From Candidatus Cloacimonadota bacterium (GTDB lineage Bacteria; Cloacimonadota; Cloacimonadia; Cloacimonadales; JAOZMQ01), in the NCBI GenBank assembly GCA_029934195.1, contig JAOZMQ010000235.1, positions 1-5,350 on the forward strand: a stretch of 5,350 bases of DNA. Reading direction: 5' to 3'. Of this stretch, positions 5,292 to 5,350 are shown piece by piece. Under the pieces are notes generated by a model, which was not told the DNA's origin, ran no database searches, and saw only the letters and a program-made list of their open reading frames with translations. Numbering within the stretch: position 1 is the stretch's first letter; each line of letters opens with the position of its first letter. The position numbers and the translations under genes were made by a program.

Positions 5292-5350
5292 TAATATAAC
5301 CAGTGATTATACAGTTTCCGTATATCTTCCAGAAAAATATTATGCCCGCG
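5291..5350 (-). CDS. Possible 3' end of the upstream cassette gene (partial)
   Basis: One minus-strand frame is open from the window edge for 19 codons (RGHNIFLEDIRKLYNHWLY) and ends in TAA at 5293-5291. Its position, about 50 bases before the opening core of the next attC, is where a cassette gene should end. The peptide is too short to assign, and another frame on this strand is also open through the region (into the attC), so coding is only suggested. The stretch 5244-5290 holds nothing else apart from the weak hairpin. Confidence 0.35.
   Translation of the reverse strand, partial: RGHNIFLEDIRKLYNHWLY

Larger units (their letters stand above)
1..5350 (-). mobile_element. Integron gene-cassette array (internal segment)
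   Basis: Every gene is on the minus strand and is followed by an attC-like palindrome, the layout of an integron cassette array. Taking the crossover as G|TTRRRY on the minus strand, the cassettes are: cassette 1, 54-814; cassette 2, 815-1564; cassette 3, 1565-2150; cassette 4, 2151-4299; cassette 5, 4300 to about 5168 (its upstream edge is eroded). Partial cassettes lie at 1-53 and beyond 5168. For cassettes 1-4 the first bases (TTAGGT, TTATAT, TTAGGC, TTAGCT) are the exact complement of the outer core at the start of that cassette's own attC (ACCTAAC, ATATAAC, GCCTAAC, AGCTAAC). That is what a cassette inserted as a closed circle should show. No integrase or attI is present. Whether the array is chromosomal or on a mobile integron cannot be decided from this window. 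Confidence 0.9.

Overview
The whole window appears to be a stretch of an integron gene-cassette array, read on the minus strand (high to low coordinates). Five short-spaced genes all point the same way. Each is followed by a GC-rich imperfect palindrome with the architecture of an attC site: 7-base outer cores (RYYYAAC ... GTTRRRY), AGCGG/CCGCT inner arms, and one unpaired A in the upstream arm. Six such sites are visible, three long (92-93 bp), two short (58-59 bp) and one eroded (about 81 bp). No integrase gene, attI site or cassette promoter Pc lies in the window, so this is an internal part of an array.

Layout in transcription order: the tail of a cassette whose gene starts outside the window (5350-5244; perhaps 19 codons of its 3' end); a degenerate attC (5243-5163); cassette 5 with a permuted papain-like (NlpC/P60-YiiX-type) hydrolase (5146-4457); attC (4385-4294); cassette 4, about 2.15 kb, with a STAND-type P-loop ATPase carrying a Swt1-like HEPN C-terminus (4264-2255); attC (2237-2145); cassette 3 with a small stand-alone PUA/EVE-like protein (2120-1686); attC (1617-1559); cassette 2 with a secreted protein ending in one dockerin-like EF-hand loop (1532-918); attC (900-809); cassette 1 with an HNH endonuclease (783-100); attC (105-48); and the 5' leader of a further cassette (47-1), which ends in a good ribosome binding site at the window edge.

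The genes are unlikely to form one pathway, because cassettes are acquired one at a time. Three of the five families nevertheless suit conflict with phages or foreign DNA (HNH nuclease, PUA-like reader, STAND ATPase with HEPN). The papain-like hydrolase could act in cell-envelope or conflict biology. The strong Shine-Dalgarno sequences placed just inside the cassettes fit genes that bring their own translation start but may rely on outside promoters.

The host is a Gram-negative-like bacterium. The secreted protein's ending (RWDVGNDNKIGLPEAIKALQ) resembles tails I associate with Desulfobacterota exported proteins, so a marine or sediment deltaproteobacterial-type host is a tentative guess. Genes are AT-rich while the attC sites are strongly GC-rich, consistent with cassettes of mixed origin.
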